A stretch of 64,000 nt of DNA from CAVONB01 sp963697205 (GCA_963697205.1 CAVONB010000006.1:1-64000), one strand, 5' to 3'; positions 52,078 through 61,372 are shown, numbered from the stretch's first letter. Notes: generated by a model from the letters alone, not told the origin. Made by a program: numbers and translations.

Positions 52078-53049
52078 ATGTCTCCGTTGCCACCCGCCCG
52101 TCAGAATCGGCCGCTGCTCGGCATTGCGTTCATGGTGATGGCGACCTCGCTGTTTCCCGTCATGAACGGCCTCGTGCAGGTGCTGAGCGCCCGCTACAGC
52201 TCCGAGCAACTCGTGTGGGCGCGCATCCTTGCGCAGGTTGTTTTCATTCTGGCGATCTTCGGCCCGCGCGCCGGCCTGGGCATCCTGCACACCAACGAGC
52301 CGCGCTGGCAGCTGTTGCGTTCGGTCGCCCAGCTCGCCTCGACCTTCCTGTTTTTCTCCGGCGTGAAGTATCTGCCGCTGGCCAAGGCGGCATCGATCAG
52401 CTTCACCGGCCCCTTCATCGTCGCCCTCTTGGCGTGGCCGATCCTCGGCGAGCGCATGACGCTGCGCCGCATGCTCGCCGTCGTCACGGCCTTCGCTGGC
52501 GTCCTCGTCGTCATCCGCCCCGGCAGCGAGGTTTTCCACTGGGCGTCGTTCTTCATCCTCGGCAGCGCCTTCTGCTACGCCACCTATCAGATCGCCACGC
52601 GGCGCGTGGCAGGTCACGATTCCGCGGAGACGTCGGCCTTCTACAGCGCCGTCCTGGGCGCCATCGTCATGTCGCTGATGGTGCCGTTCTACTGGCAGCC
52701 CATCCAGTCCTGGCCCGACCTCGTCATGATCGCCTCGCTCGGCGTGATCGGCGGCCTCGGCCACTACTGCGTGGCGCGCGCGATGATGTACGCGCAGGCC
52801 AACATCATCTCGCCCTTCGGCTACTGGCAGATGGTCGGGGCCGTCATCGTCGGCTACGTCGTCTCCGGCAACTTGCCTGATCTGGGCACCTGGACCGGCG
52901 CGGCGATCATCATCGCGGCCGGCCTCTACATGGCCTGGACGGAGGCGCGTCCGCGGTCGTCGGCGAACCGCCCGGCCACGGCCTCACCATCTGTTGCCCC
53001 GGGAAGCGCTGATCCGACCACCCGGGCGCCCGGCGGCCGTAATCCGTGA
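52078..53049 (+). CDS. DMT-superfamily (EamA) transporter
   Basis: This 323-residue protein has ten predicted helices in two EamA repeats: FMVMATSLFPVMNGLVQVLS through LAVVTAFAGVLVVIRPG, and HWASFFILGSAFCYATYQIATRR through WTGAAIIIAAGLYMAW. The YLPLAKAASISFTGPFIVALLA block is typical of metabolite exporters. The substrate is unknown. I chose ATG 52078 over a GTG at 52066. The C-terminal ~40 residues are a polar Pro/Ala tail. Confidence 0.88.
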   Translation: MSPLPPARQNRPLLGIAFMVMATSLFPVMNGLVQVLSARYSSEQLVWARILAQVVFILAIFGPRAGLGILHTNEPRWQLLRSVAQLASTFLFFSGVKYLPLAKAASISFTGPFIVALLAWPILGERMTLRRMLAVVTAFAGVLVVIRPGSEVFHWASFFILGSAFCYATYQIATRRVAGHDSAETSAFYSAVLGAIVMSLMVPFYWQPIQSWPDLVMIASLGVIGGLGHYCVARAMMYAQANIISPFGYWQMVGAVIVGYVVSGNLPDLGTWTGAAIIIAAGLYMAWTEARPRSSANRPATASPSVAPGSADPTTRAPGGRNP

Positions 53050-53062
53050 TCGGCCCGCCTGC

Positions 53063-53767
53063 CTACTTCTTGTCAGCCGGCGCGAGCCGCGCGATGCTGG
53101 CCGGCGGCTTATCCAGACCATCCAGCAGCGACGCGATCAGCGATGCCGGCACGGCAACGAGCTTCTCATGCGTGCCCTGCGAGAAGATCTTGAACCGGTA
53201 GCCGGTCTGCCGCGCAGCCCGCGCGTGCGCAGCCGGCAGGTCGATCAGATAGGCCTCGCCATAGACGCAGCCGTCCGTCTTGCTGCATGTCGGAAACATT
53301 TTCGATAGCGCCGTGAGTTTCAAAGGCTGCGCGTGTGCGTCGCGTGCGCTGCTGTATCGGCGCGCGCTGTGCGCCTGGTAGCCGATGTGGACGCGCGCAT
53401 GCGTCGTCGTCACGCCCGTCGCCCGGTCGCGCCGGCCCAGCAGTTGGAGCATCGTGATCTCGGGAAACGCCCCCTGGCGCAGCGTCGCCGTGGCGACTTC
53501 CGTGTAGGCGCGGTGCGGGTCGATGGTCGCCGATGCTGCTGCCAGCGCCGCAGCCGATGTTGCAGCCAATGCTGCAGCAGGTGTCGCGCTGGCCGAACCT
53601 CCGGCCGCGCTCTGCGGGTCCGCGCCGGGGTTGGCGCAGGCCGATAGCGCCAAGCCAGCCGCCAAGGCATTGGCCAAACCACGGGCCAACCCGTTCACGC
53701 CGCGCCGGTCGGCCGTTCTGCGTTGGCCTTGCCCGACCGCGGTCAGTACCGATGCACGACGCAACAC
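53063..53767 (-). CDS. Predicted lipoprotein, unknown function
   Basis: The frame encodes up to 234 residues; the start is uncertain (GTG 53767 or GTG 53698). A lipoprotein signal (LANALAAGLALSACANPG, lipobox LSAC) is followed by an Ala/Ser-rich linker. The domain that follows has a conserved-looking centre (HARVHIGYQAHSARRYSSARDAHAQPLKLTALSKMFPTCSKTDGCVYGEAYLIDLP). Two Cys (FPTCSKTDGC) may form a disulfide. I do not recognise the family. It is convergent with the DMT transporter. Confidence 0.65.
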   Translation of the reverse strand: MLRRASVLTAVGQGQRRTADRRGVNGLARGLANALAAGLALSACANPGADPQSAAGGSASATPAAALAATSAAALAAASATIDPHRAYTEVATATLRQGAFPEITMLQLLGRRDRATGVTTTHARVHIGYQAHSARRYSSARDAHAQPLKLTALSKMFPTCSKTDGCVYGEAYLIDLPAAHARAARQTGYRFKIFSQGTHEKLVAVPASLIASLLDGLDKPPASIARLAPADKK

Positions 53768-53973
53768 GCCATCACCCCCCGACCAACAATCATCCGTGAA
53801 AGCCGTAACACGCTACCCCCACCCTGTCGACGCGCTTGGGCCGCCTTTCGGCGCGCATGGCAGGCGCGCAGGTCTGTGCGATTGCGCAGGTGTGTGTTCG
53901 ATGCTCTGGTTACGTCCGACGATGCGTTGCCTGGAAGAGGACCGCACGCCGTGGATCCTGGGGAGGGTCGTCC

Positions 53974-54468
53974 GTGTTCGAGCAGATGACGCGTTCGAAG
54001 GATTTCTGGGCAGGCGTGATCTACATCGCCATCGCCACCTTCGCCTTCTGGTTTGCCATGGATTATCCGCTCGGCACCGCCGGCCGCATGGGACCGGGCT
54101 ATTTCCCGCGCATGCTCGCGATCGGCCTGGGCGCGATCGGCGTGCTTTCCATCGGCAGGGCGGTCCTTTCGAACGCCAATCCGGTCGAGCCCATCCGCTG
54201 GCAGCCTCTGATCCTGATCATGATCGCCTGCGCAGCCTTCGGCGCGCTCGTGCGCCCGGCAGGCCTCGTCATCGCGCTGATGGCGCTCGTCCTTATCAGC
54301 GCGGCGGCGAGCCGGCGCTTCCGCTTCGAGTGGACGGCGACGGCGGGCCTCGTCGCCTTGATCGCCTTTTGCGTGATCGTCTTCGTCAAGGGGCTCGGCG
54401 TGCCGATGCCGATCCTGGGTAGCTGGTTCGAGGCGCTGTTCGGCGGCCTGCCGGCCTGGCTGTCGTGA
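53974..54468 (+). CDS. tctB: Tripartite tricarboxylate transporter small membrane subunit TctB
   Basis: This is a four-helix TctB protein (164 residues). GTG 53974 has GGGAGG at good spacing; ATG 53986 is the alternative. The blocks FWAGVIYIAIATFAFWFAMDYPLGTAGRMGPGYFPRML and later helices (LILIMIACAAFGALV, ALMALVLISAAAS, LVALIAFCVIVFVKGLGVPMP) are typical. It is the small subunit beside TctA, which starts 13 bases on. Confidence 0.9.
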   Translation: MFEQMTRSKDFWAGVIYIAIATFAFWFAMDYPLGTAGRMGPGYFPRMLAIGLGAIGVLSIGRAVLSNANPVEPIRWQPLILIMIACAAFGALVRPAGLVIALMALVLISAAASRRFRFEWTATAGLVALIAFCVIVFVKGLGVPMPILGSWFEALFGGLPAWLS

Positions 54469-54481
54469 GGGGCCGCGGGCA

Positions 54482-55984
54482 ATGGAACTCTTCGCCAATC
54501 TGATCCTCGGTTTCCAAACGGCGCTGACGCTGACGAACCTCGCCTACTGTCTCGCGGGCGTCTTCCTGGGAACCGCGATCGGCGTGCTGCCCGGGCTCGG
54601 CCCGGCCGCGACCATCGCCATGCTGATCCCCGCGACGTTCACGCTGCCCCCGGAATCCTCGCTCATCATGTTGGCCGGGATCTTCTACGGCGCCCAGTAC
54701 GGCGGCTCCACCACCGCGATCCTGGTCAACCTGCCGGGCGAGACGTCCTCCGTCGTCACCGCGCTCGACGGCTATCAGATGGCGCGCCAGGGCAAGGCGG
54801 GTCGCGCGCTGGCCACCGCCGCCATCGCCTCCTTCTTTGCCGGCACGGTGGCGACGCTGCTGATCGCGGTGTTCGCCCCGCCGCTGGCCGAGGTCGCGCT
54901 GAAGTTCGGTCCGGCCGAGTATTTCGCGCTGATGGCGCTGGGCCTCGTCGCCTCCATCGTACTGGCCCACGGTTCCATTCTGCACGCGCTCGGCATGATC
55001 CTGCTCGGCCTATTGCTCGGCATCATCGGCACCGACGTCAACTCGGGCGCGCAGCGCTTCACGTTCGGCATGCCGCAACTGTTCGACGGCATCGGCTTCG
55101 TCATCGTCGCCATGGGCATGTTCGGCATCGGCGAAGTGATCGCCAACCTCGAAAGCGAGGGCAGCCGCGACGTGATGGTGCGCAAGGTGACCGGGCTGAT
55201 GCCGACGCGCGAGGACTGGCGCCGCATCATCGCGCCGATCCTGCGCGGCACCGCGCTCGGCTCCATGCTCGGCATCCTGCCCGGCGGCGGCGCCTCGCTG
55301 TCCTCGTTCGGCTCCTACGCGCTGGAAAAGAAGGTCGGCCGCAACCGCGCCCAGCTCGGCACCGGCGCCATCGAGGGCGTGGCGGGGCCCGAGGCCGCCA
55401 ACAACGCCGGCGCGCAGATGTCGTTCATTCCGATGCTGACGCTCGGCCTGCCCTCGAACCCGGTGATGGCCTTGATGATCGGCGCGATGATCATTCAGGG
55501 CATCCAGCCGGGCCCCCAGGTGATGACCGAGCAGCCCGCGCTGTTCTGGGGCGTCATCACCTCCATGTGGATCGGCAACATCATGCTGCTGATCTTGAAC
55601 CTGCCGTTGATCGGGCTGTGGGTGCAGATGATCGCGCTGCCCTATCACCTGCTCTATCCGATGATCCTCGTGTTCTGCACGATCGGCGTCTTTTCGCTCT
55701 CCAACCAGCCCTTCGACGTCTACCTGATGGTGATCTTCGGCGGCCTGGGCTACGTCTTCCGCAAGCTCGATTGCGAGCCGGCGCCGATGCTGCTGGGCTT
55801 CATTCTCGGCCCGATGATGGAGGAGTACCTGCGCCGGGCACTGCTCTTGTCGAAGGGCGATCCGACCGTCTTCTTCACCCGCCCCATCAGCGCGACGATG
55901 CTCACCATCGCCATCGTTCTGCTGGTCGTGGTCTTGCTTCCGGCCCTGGGCCGGATGCGCGAGGAAGCGTTCCGCGAGGAATGA
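54482..55984 (+). CDS. tctA: Tripartite tricarboxylate transporter large membrane subunit TctA
   Basis: This is the 500-residue, about 12-helix permease of the TTT family. Hallmarks are IGVLPGLGPAATIAMLIPATF, GGSTTAILVNLPGETSSVVTALDGYQM, GILPGGGASLSSFGSYALEKK and NNAGAQMSFIPMLTLGLPSNPVMA, which contain the duplicated Gly/Pro substrate signature. It imports a carboxylate captured by a TctC protein; the convergent TctC at 56834 is a candidate partner. The substrate is unknown. Confidence 0.95.
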   Translation: MELFANLILGFQTALTLTNLAYCLAGVFLGTAIGVLPGLGPAATIAMLIPATFTLPPESSLIMLAGIFYGAQYGGSTTAILVNLPGETSSVVTALDGYQMARQGKAGRALATAAIASFFAGTVATLLIAVFAPPLAEVALKFGPAEYFALMALGLVASIVLAHGSILHALGMILLGLLLGIIGTDVNSGAQRFTFGMPQLFDGIGFVIVAMGMFGIGEVIANLESEGSRDVMVRKVTGLMPTREDWRRIIAPILRGTALGSMLGILPGGGASLSSFGSYALEKKVGRNRAQLGTGAIEGVAGPEAANNAGAQMSFIPMLTLGLPSNPVMALMIGAMIIQGIQPGPQVMTEQPALFWGVITSMWIGNIMLLILNLPLIGLWVQMIALPYHLLYPMILVFCTIGVFSLSNQPFDVYLMVIFGGLGYVFRKLDCEPAPMLLGFILGPMMEEYLRRALLLSKGDPTVFFTRPISATMLTIAIVLLVVVLLPALGRMREEAFREE

Positions 55985-56048
55985 CCCCTCGCGGCATCTC
56001 GGATCGAACAGAAGATCGGCTCTCGCGCAGTCAGGCTGGCGCTCGGGC

Positions 56049-56699
56049 TCAGCCCTTCTTGCCCTGCCGCGCCAGCACCTCCTGATAAGGCTCGATCGCC
56101 ATCGAGAACCGCTCGCCGAGCCGCGCGTAGTTGGTGCCGTAGAGGCGGGCGAGGGGATCGTACTTCTCTGGAATGATGCGTCGGGTTGCCGGATCGATGA
56201 TCTCGTCGGCGACATGTACGCACACGACCTCGCCAAGCACCAGGCAGCGCCGGTAAGTCAGATCGATGCTCTGGAACAGCCGGCACTCCAGGTTGACCGG
56301 GGATTGGGTGATGCGGCCGACGCCGACGAACCGGCTCGGCGTCAGCGTCAGGCCTGCCGCATCGAGTTCGCTGACCCCGCGCGGAAAGTCGCTCGCACAC
56401 ACGTTCATGGCTTCCGTGATCGGCCGGTCGACCATGTTCACGACGAACTCCTTAGCCTCCAGGATGTTGCGCAGCGTGTCCTTGCGCGTGTCCGCGTTGG
56501 GGTCCTCCAGCCGCGAGGAGAAGCCCAGCACGACGATCGCCGGATCCTCCGAGAACACGTTGAAGAAGCTGAACGGCGCCGCATTCGTCACCCCGTTCGC
56601 ATCGCGCGATGTCACGAGCGCGATGGGGCGGGGGATCACCACTGCGGTCAGGAACTTGTAGCGCTCCTGGACGGGAATATCGGTCAGTACGAGTTCCAC
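56049..56699 (-). CDS. Flavin reductase-like domain protein
   Basis: This 216-residue FMN-binding split-barrel protein is of the flavin reductase-like group. Blocks are FLTAVVIPRPIALVTSRDANGVTNAAPFSFFNVFSEDPAIVVLGFS, EFVVNMVDRPITEAMNVCASDFPRGVSEL and LVLGEVVCVHVADEII. GTG 56699 has GGGAG upstream; the longer open frame to 56810 is poor. It may supply reduced flavin to a monooxygenase or act directly on a carboxylate-derived compound. It lies between TctA and TctC, on the TctC strand. Confidence 0.85.
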   Translation of the reverse strand: MELVLTDIPVQERYKFLTAVVIPRPIALVTSRDANGVTNAAPFSFFNVFSEDPAIVVLGFSSRLEDPNADTRKDTLRNILEAKEFVVNMVDRPITEAMNVCASDFPRGVSELDAAGLTLTPSRFVGVGRITQSPVNLECRLFQSIDLTYRRCLVLGEVVCVHVADEIIDPATRRIIPEKYDPLARLYGTNYARLGERFSMAIEPYQEVLARQGKKG

Positions 56700-56833
56700 G
56701 CGTCGTCTCCCTTCGTATCTTCTGCATCTCCGGCGATGGCGTGCCGGTTGTTGGTTGTCTGGCAACGAGAAATGTCGTCGCCACGGGGCGAATGCCTCCG
56801 CCCCGTGCACGCTCGCGGCATCAATCGCAAGCC

Positions 56834-57790
56834 TTATTCGACCTTGATGCCGTTGTCCTTGATGACCTTGCCGAGCTTGTCGGACTGTTCCTTCACGAAA
56901 GCCGTGAAGGCGTCAGGAGAACTGCCGACGATTTCGAAGCCCTGGGCCGTCAGCTTGGCGTTGACGTCCTTGTCCTTCAGCACGTCCAGATAGGCGGTGT
57001 GGATCTTGTCGACGACCGCCTTGGGTGTTGCCGACGGCACGACGATGCCGATCCAGGCCGACGCCACGAAACCATTGAAGGTCTCGCTCAGCGTCGGCGT
57101 GTCGGGCAGCTGCGGGAGGCGCTTGGGCGTCCCGACCGCCAGTGCCTTCATCCGTCCTGCCTTGATGTGCGGGATGGTCGAGGGTGCGGCCAGGAACGCG
57201 ACGTTGATCTGGCCGCCGATCATGTCCTGCAACAGCGGCGCACCGCCCTTGTAGGGCACGTGCAGCATCTTGGTGCCCGACAGCTCCTGCAGGATCAGAG
57301 CGTTCAAGTGGTTGGCGCTGCCCGAGCCGATCGAGCCATAGGAGATGTCGCCGGGTTTGGCCTTGGCCGCCTCGACGAGTTCCTTGATGCTGTTCGGCTT
57401 GAAGTTCGTGGCGGCCGCCACGAGCTGCGGCGAGCCGACGAGCTGCGTGACGTAGGTGAACGACTTGAAGGTATCGAACGGCAGGCTCTTGTAGAGATGA
57501 TGATTGATCGCGTGCGGGTCGAGGATGAGCAGGATCGTGTGGCCGTCGGCAGGCGCGCTTGCCGCCGCCGTCGCACCGATCGAGCCACCCGCACCCGGCC
57601 GGTTTTCCACCACCACCGACTGTTTGAGCACCTCTGCCAGCTTGTTCGAGGTCAGACGCCCCACCCCATCGACGAGGCCGCCCGCGGGGAATGGCACGAT
57701 GACCTTTAGCGGCTTTGTGGGATAGCTCTGTGCGAAAACGTTTGCCGGCGTCAGTGCTGCCAGCAAGAGGGCCAATAGAATGCGCGACAT
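56834..57790 (-). CDS. tctC: Tripartite tricarboxylate transporter substrate-binding protein (TctC/Bug)
   Basis: This is a 318-residue periplasmic Bug-family receptor. The signal peptide LLALLLAALTPANVFAQ leads to YPTKPLKVIVPFPAGGLVDGVGRL, VVVENRPGAGGSIGATAAASAPADGHTILL, MLHVPYKGGAPLLQDMIGGQINVAF and PDTPTLSETFNGFVASAWIGIVVP, all classical. ATG 57790 has the strong site AGGAGGAAAC. It captures a carboxylic acid for TctAB; the ligand is unknown. The flavin reductase follows it on the same strand. Confidence 0.94.
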   Translation of the reverse strand: MSRILLALLLAALTPANVFAQSYPTKPLKVIVPFPAGGLVDGVGRLTSNKLAEVLKQSVVVENRPGAGGSIGATAAASAPADGHTILLILDPHAINHHLYKSLPFDTFKSFTYVTQLVGSPQLVAAATNFKPNSIKELVEAAKAKPGDISYGSIGSGSANHLNALILQELSGTKMLHVPYKGGAPLLQDMIGGQINVAFLAAPSTIPHIKAGRMKALAVGTPKRLPQLPDTPTLSETFNGFVASAWIGIVVPSATPKAVVDKIHTAYLDVLKDKDVNAKLTAQGFEIVGSSPDAFTAFVKEQSDKLGKVIKDNGIKVE

Positions 57791-58035
57791 GTTTCCTCCT
57801 GTTCGCGCCCGTGTTCCGCCGCCGCCTCCAATGGCGTGCTGCGCCGCACGAGGTCGCGGACTGGAAAGAAACCGCGCCCCTGCTGATTATCGGGCGAAAG
57901 GAGCTGATCTGAAGACTTTGATATCGTCAACTCGGTTGTTTCGCATGGCCACTGGGCGATCCGTGCAACGTTGCGCCGGCTCGGCGCGGCCGTCGCAGCG
58001 CGCTCCGTAAGGGCCCGGACCGCGATGCGCAGCGG

Positions 58036-58605
58036 CTACGAGGCGCTTTCCAGGCTCTCCAGCACCAGATTGCGGTTGGTGTAGACGCAGATGTCTGCGG
58101 CGATCCCCATCGCCTTGCGCGCGATCTCCTCCGCCGACAGCGGTTGATCGACGAGCGCACGCGCCGCCGCGAGCGCATAGTTGCCGCCCGAGCCGATGCC
58201 CATCACGTGATGCTCGGGCTCGAGCACGTCGCCCGTGCCGGTCAGTACGAGCGTCGCCTCGCGGTCCGCCACGATCATCATCGCCTCGAGCCGGCGCAGG
58301 AAGCGGTCCGTCCGCCAGTCCTTGGCGAGCTCCACGCACGCCCGTGTCAGCTGGCTCGGGTACTGCTCGAGCTTGCCTTCCAGACGCTCAAACAGCGTGA
58401 AGGCGTCGGCCGTGGCTCCCGCGAAGCCGCCGATCACGTCGCCCTTGCCGAGCGAGCGCACCTTGCGCGCGTTGGCCTTGATGACTGTCTGGCCGAGGCT
58501 GACCTGGCCGTCGCCGGCGATGACGACCTTGCCGCCCTTGCGGACGGTCAGGATCGTCGTGCCGTGCCACTGCGTGGGATCGGTTGAGGAGAGGGTGTGT
58601 GTCAT
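58036..58605 (-). CDS. hslV: ATP-dependent protease peptidase subunit HslV
   Basis: HslV forms the proteolytic double ring of the HslUV protease. The 189-residue protein has a short propeptide ending HG, and the catalytic N-terminal Thr begins TTILTVRKGGKVVIAGDGQVSLGQTVIKANARKVR. IGGFAGATADAFTLFERLE and GIGSGGNYALAAARALVD are typical. The ATPase hslU, usually next to it, is not in this window: after 58036 come about 245 gene-free bases and then the tctC start. hisB is divergent, a common arrangement in Rhizobiales. Confidence 0.95.
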   Translation of the reverse strand: MTHTLSSTDPTQWHGTTILTVRKGGKVVIAGDGQVSLGQTVIKANARKVRSLGKGDVIGGFAGATADAFTLFERLEGKLEQYPSQLTRACVELAKDWRTDRFLRRLEAMMIVADREATLVLTGTGDVLEPEHHVMGIGSGGNYALAAARALVDQPLSAEEIARKAMGIAADICVYTNRNLVLESLESAS

Positions 58606-58765
58606 GATCGGAATTTCGGCACCCGGGCGGGCCGCGTCAAGGGAACGTTAAGCGGTGTACGGGTCTGGTAGGGGACGGGCGAAGCTGCTAGAGGCTCGCC
58701 CCGTGTCCGATGGGTCGCCTGCCCAAACGCCAGCCGGCCCACTTAAACCCGATCGAGGCTCGCCC

Positions 58766-59362
58766 GTGAAGCGCCAGGCCACTATTCAGCGCAAGACCAA
58801 GGAGACCGACATCGCCGCCACCGTCGACCTCGACGGCTCCGGCAAGGCCGACATCCAGACCGGCATCGGTTTCCTCGACCACATGCTCGAGCAGGTCGCA
58901 CGGCATGGCCTGATCGACATCACCCTGCGCGCCAAGGGCGACCTGCACATCGACTTCCACCACACGGCGGAGGATAGCGGCATCGTGCTCGGCCAGGCCG
59001 TGGCCAAGGCCCTGGGCGACCGCGCCGGCATCACCCGCTTCTCCGACGTCCACCTCGCCATGGACGAGACGCTGACCCGCGTCGCGCTCGACGTGTCGGG
59101 GCGGCCCTATCTCGTCTGGAAGGTCGGCTTCACGCGGCCCAAGGTCGGCGACATGGACACTGAGCTGTTCCGCGAGTGGTTCCAGGCCTTCGCCCAGAAC
59201 GCCGGTATCACCTGCCATATCGAGAACCTCTATGGTGAGAACAATCACCACATCGCCGAGACCTGCTATAAGGGCCTCGCGCGTGCCTTAAGGACGGCGC
59301 TAACCATCGACCCGCGCCAAGCGGGCCGGGTCCCGTCGACCAAGGGCACACTGCAAGGATGA
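58766..59362 (+). CDS. hisB: Imidazoleglycerol-phosphate dehydratase
   Basis: HisB catalyses the sixth step of histidine synthesis. The 198-residue protein from GTG 58766 (GAGG upstream) has the Mn-binding His/Glu clusters FLDHMLEQVARHG, DFHHTAEDSGI, FSDVHLAMDE and NNHHIAETCYKGLARALRTA. It is the first gene of hisB-DUF2628-hisH. A monofunctional dehydratase (no HisN-type phosphatase domain) is normal for this class. Confidence 0.95.
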   Translation: MKRQATIQRKTKETDIAATVDLDGSGKADIQTGIGFLDHMLEQVARHGLIDITLRAKGDLHIDFHHTAEDSGIVLGQAVAKALGDRAGITRFSDVHLAMDETLTRVALDVSGRPYLVWKVGFTRPKVGDMDTELFREWFQAFAQNAGITCHIENLYGENNHHIAETCYKGLARALRTALTIDPRQAGRVPSTKGTLQG

Positions 59363-59473
59363 GCGAGCGCCCGCGTTCGTGCGCGGCGCGCCGCCGGCTT
59401 GCCCGCCTGCCCCAGCAGCAAGGCGGGCGAAACCGGCGTTCGAGGTGAGAGACTTCGAGGTGAGAGGCGTCGC

Positions 59474-60004
59474 GTGATCACGTTCACGGTTCATGAGCCG
59501 CCCGAGGCGCCGGCCGATCGCATCGACCGCGCCGAGATGCTGGTGTTCGTCAAGGAAGGCTTCAACTGGGCGGCCGCCGTATTCGGCCCCTTTTGGCTGA
59601 TCGCCAAGGGCCTCTGGCTCGCCCTTCTGGCCTACGTGCTGATCGTCGTCGCCGTCGGCGCGGCGCTGGCCGCAGCCGGTGCCAGCGACCAGACGTCGGC
59701 GGCGATGTCGCTCGCCCTGCACCTCATCTTGGGCTTCGAGGCCGACGCCATCCAGCGCCTCACGCTCGACCGGCGCGGCTGGCAGATGCTCGGCACCGTC
59801 AACGGCCGCGACCGCGACACCTGCGAGCGTCGCTTTTTCGAGGCCTGGCTGCCCGCGCAGCCGATGATGACCATGGAGTTCCACGGCGAGCCGCGCACCG
59901 GCACGCTGGCCGCCGCCGACGGCGACCTGGCACTGGCCAACGCGCCGCCGCGCGGCGACCGCGCGGCGGCTGGCGCCGGCTGCTCGGACGCAAGTGAGCC
60001 AACG
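59474..60004 (+). CDS. DUF2628 membrane protein, no stop before hisH
   Basis: This is a small inner-membrane protein of the DUF2628 family that sits between hisB and hisH in many Rhizobiales. Blocks are FVKEGFNWAAAVFGPFWLIAKGLWLALLAYVLIVVAVG (two helices) and GFEADAIQRLTLDRRGWQMLGTVNGRDRDTCERRFFEAW. GTG 59474 is the likely start. The frame has no stop and runs into hisH. In another frame the end reads GGWRRLLGRK-stop, a more typical DUF2628 terminus, with TGA at 59992-59994. An indel near 59965 may have removed the stop, or the two are fused. Confidence 0.7.
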
Positions 60005-60658
60005 ATGCAGCGTGTCGTCATCATCGACTACGGCTCCGGCAACCTGCACTCGGCGGCCAAAGCCTTCGAGCGCGCCGCGCGTGAAGGCGCATCCGACGCC
60101 CGGATCGTCGTCTCATCGACGGCCGAGGACATCGCATCCGCCGATCGCATCGTCCTGCCCGGCGTCGGCGCCTTCGCCGACTGCAGGCGCGGCCTCGCCG
60201 CCGTACCCGGCATGATCGAGACACTGGAAACGGCCGTGCAGAGCAACGGCCGCCCGTTCCTCGGCATCTGCGTGGGGATGCAACTCCTGGCGACCCGCGG
60301 CCTCGAGCACGGAGCCACCGAAGGCCTCGGCTGGATACCGGGCGACGTGACGGCGATCATGCCCGCTGATCCCGCGCTGAAGGTGCCGCACATGGGCTGG
60401 AACACCCTCGACGAGCGGCGTCCCCATCCCCTGCTCGACGGCATCCGCACGGGCCCCGATGGCTTGCACGCCTACTTCGTGCACTCCTATCATCTCGTCC
60501 CGCGCAACGGCGGCGACGTGGTCGCGGTGACCGACTATGGCGGGCCGGTGACGGCGATGGTCGCGCGCGACAATATCGCGGGTACCCAATTCCACCCCGA
60601 AAAGAGCCAGGCACTCGGCTTGAAGCTGCTCGCGAATTTCCTGTCGTGGCAGCCCTGA
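60005..60658 (+). CDS. hisH: Imidazole glycerol phosphate synthase glutaminase subunit HisH
   Basis: HisH releases ammonia from glutamine for HisF. The 217-residue class I amidotransferase shows RVVIIDYGSGNLHSAAKAFERA, RIVLPGVGAFADCRRGL, the nucleophile Cys in FLGICVGMQLLATRGLEHG, VPHMGWNTL and the His/Glu of GTQFHPEKSQALGLKLLANF. ATG 60005 is the canonical start, although the preceding DUF2628 frame continues into it. hisA and hisF do not follow; a DedA gene does. Confidence 0.94.
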   Translation: MQRVVIIDYGSGNLHSAAKAFERAAREGASDARIVVSSTAEDIASADRIVLPGVGAFADCRRGLAAVPGMIETLETAVQSNGRPFLGICVGMQLLATRGLEHGATEGLGWIPGDVTAIMPADPALKVPHMGWNTLDERRPHPLLDGIRTGPDGLHAYFVHSYHLVPRNGGDVVAVTDYGGPVTAMVARDNIAGTQFHPEKSQALGLKLLANFLSWQP

Positions 60659-60769
60659 CGCACCTGCCGGCCTTGCCCGTTGAGCGCCCGTGCACCAAAT
60701 CCCGCCGCGAGCCCGACACACGATCCAATTCGCAATCCCGCAGAAGCAAGGCGATAGAAGGAGCCGCAC

Positions 60770-61372
60770 GTGCTGATCCCGACAGATCTGGCGAGCTTTC
60801 TCGAACTCATCCGTCAGCACGGCGACGCCGCCTACAGCCTGATGTTCGGCTATGCCGCCTCCCACAGCCTGCTCTTCGGACTGTTCTCGGGCTACGCGGC
60901 CCACGCCGGCGCGCTCTCCCTCGGCACCCTGATCGTGGTGTGCTGGCTCGGTAGCTTCCTGGGCGACGTCCTGCGCTTCTGGATCGGCCGCCGTTACGGC
61001 ATGGGCTTCCTGTCGCGCTTTCCCAGGATCTCGCGCGCCATGCACGTCGTCCAGCGCCTCACCGATCACCACCACGTCTGGATGATCCTGCTGCACCGCT
61101 ACCCGCACGGCATCCGCGGCTTCGCCGGCTTCGCCTACGGGATGTCGAGCCTCGCCTGGGCGCCGTTCCTCGCATTGAGCTTCGTGGCCGCCGGCGTCTG
61201 GTCGCTGGCCGTCGTCTCGGCCGGCTACGCCTTCGGTCATGTCTCGGAGAAGGCGCTCAACGACGCTTCATCCGGACTCGGTGTCGTCATGCTCGTCGCC
61301 TTCCTCGGCCTTTCTTGGCTGCTGAGCAGGCGCCTGGAGCAGGCGATAGCGGCGATGGATCGCAAGCCGTGA
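60770..61372 (+). CDS. DedA family (VTT domain) membrane protein
   Basis: This is a 200-residue, about six-helix DedA/SNARE-associated protein. GAAGGAG precedes the GTG start at 60770. Blocks are LFGYAASHSLLFGLFSGYAAHAGALSLGTLIVVCWLGSFLGDVLRFWIGRRYG, the conserved arginine-containing HRYPHGIRGFAGFAYGMSSLAW and a final helix VVMLVAFLGLSWLLS. DedA-family proteins act in lipid flipping or proton-linked envelope maintenance; the exact substrate is unknown. It sits where hisA might be expected. Confidence 0.88.
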   Translation: MLIPTDLASFLELIRQHGDAAYSLMFGYAASHSLLFGLFSGYAAHAGALSLGTLIVVCWLGSFLGDVLRFWIGRRYGMGFLSRFPRISRAMHVVQRLTDHHHVWMILLHRYPHGIRGFAGFAYGMSSLAWAPFLALSFVAAGVWSLAVVSAGYAFGHVSEKALNDASSGLGVVMLVAFLGLSWLLSRRLEQAIAAMDRKP

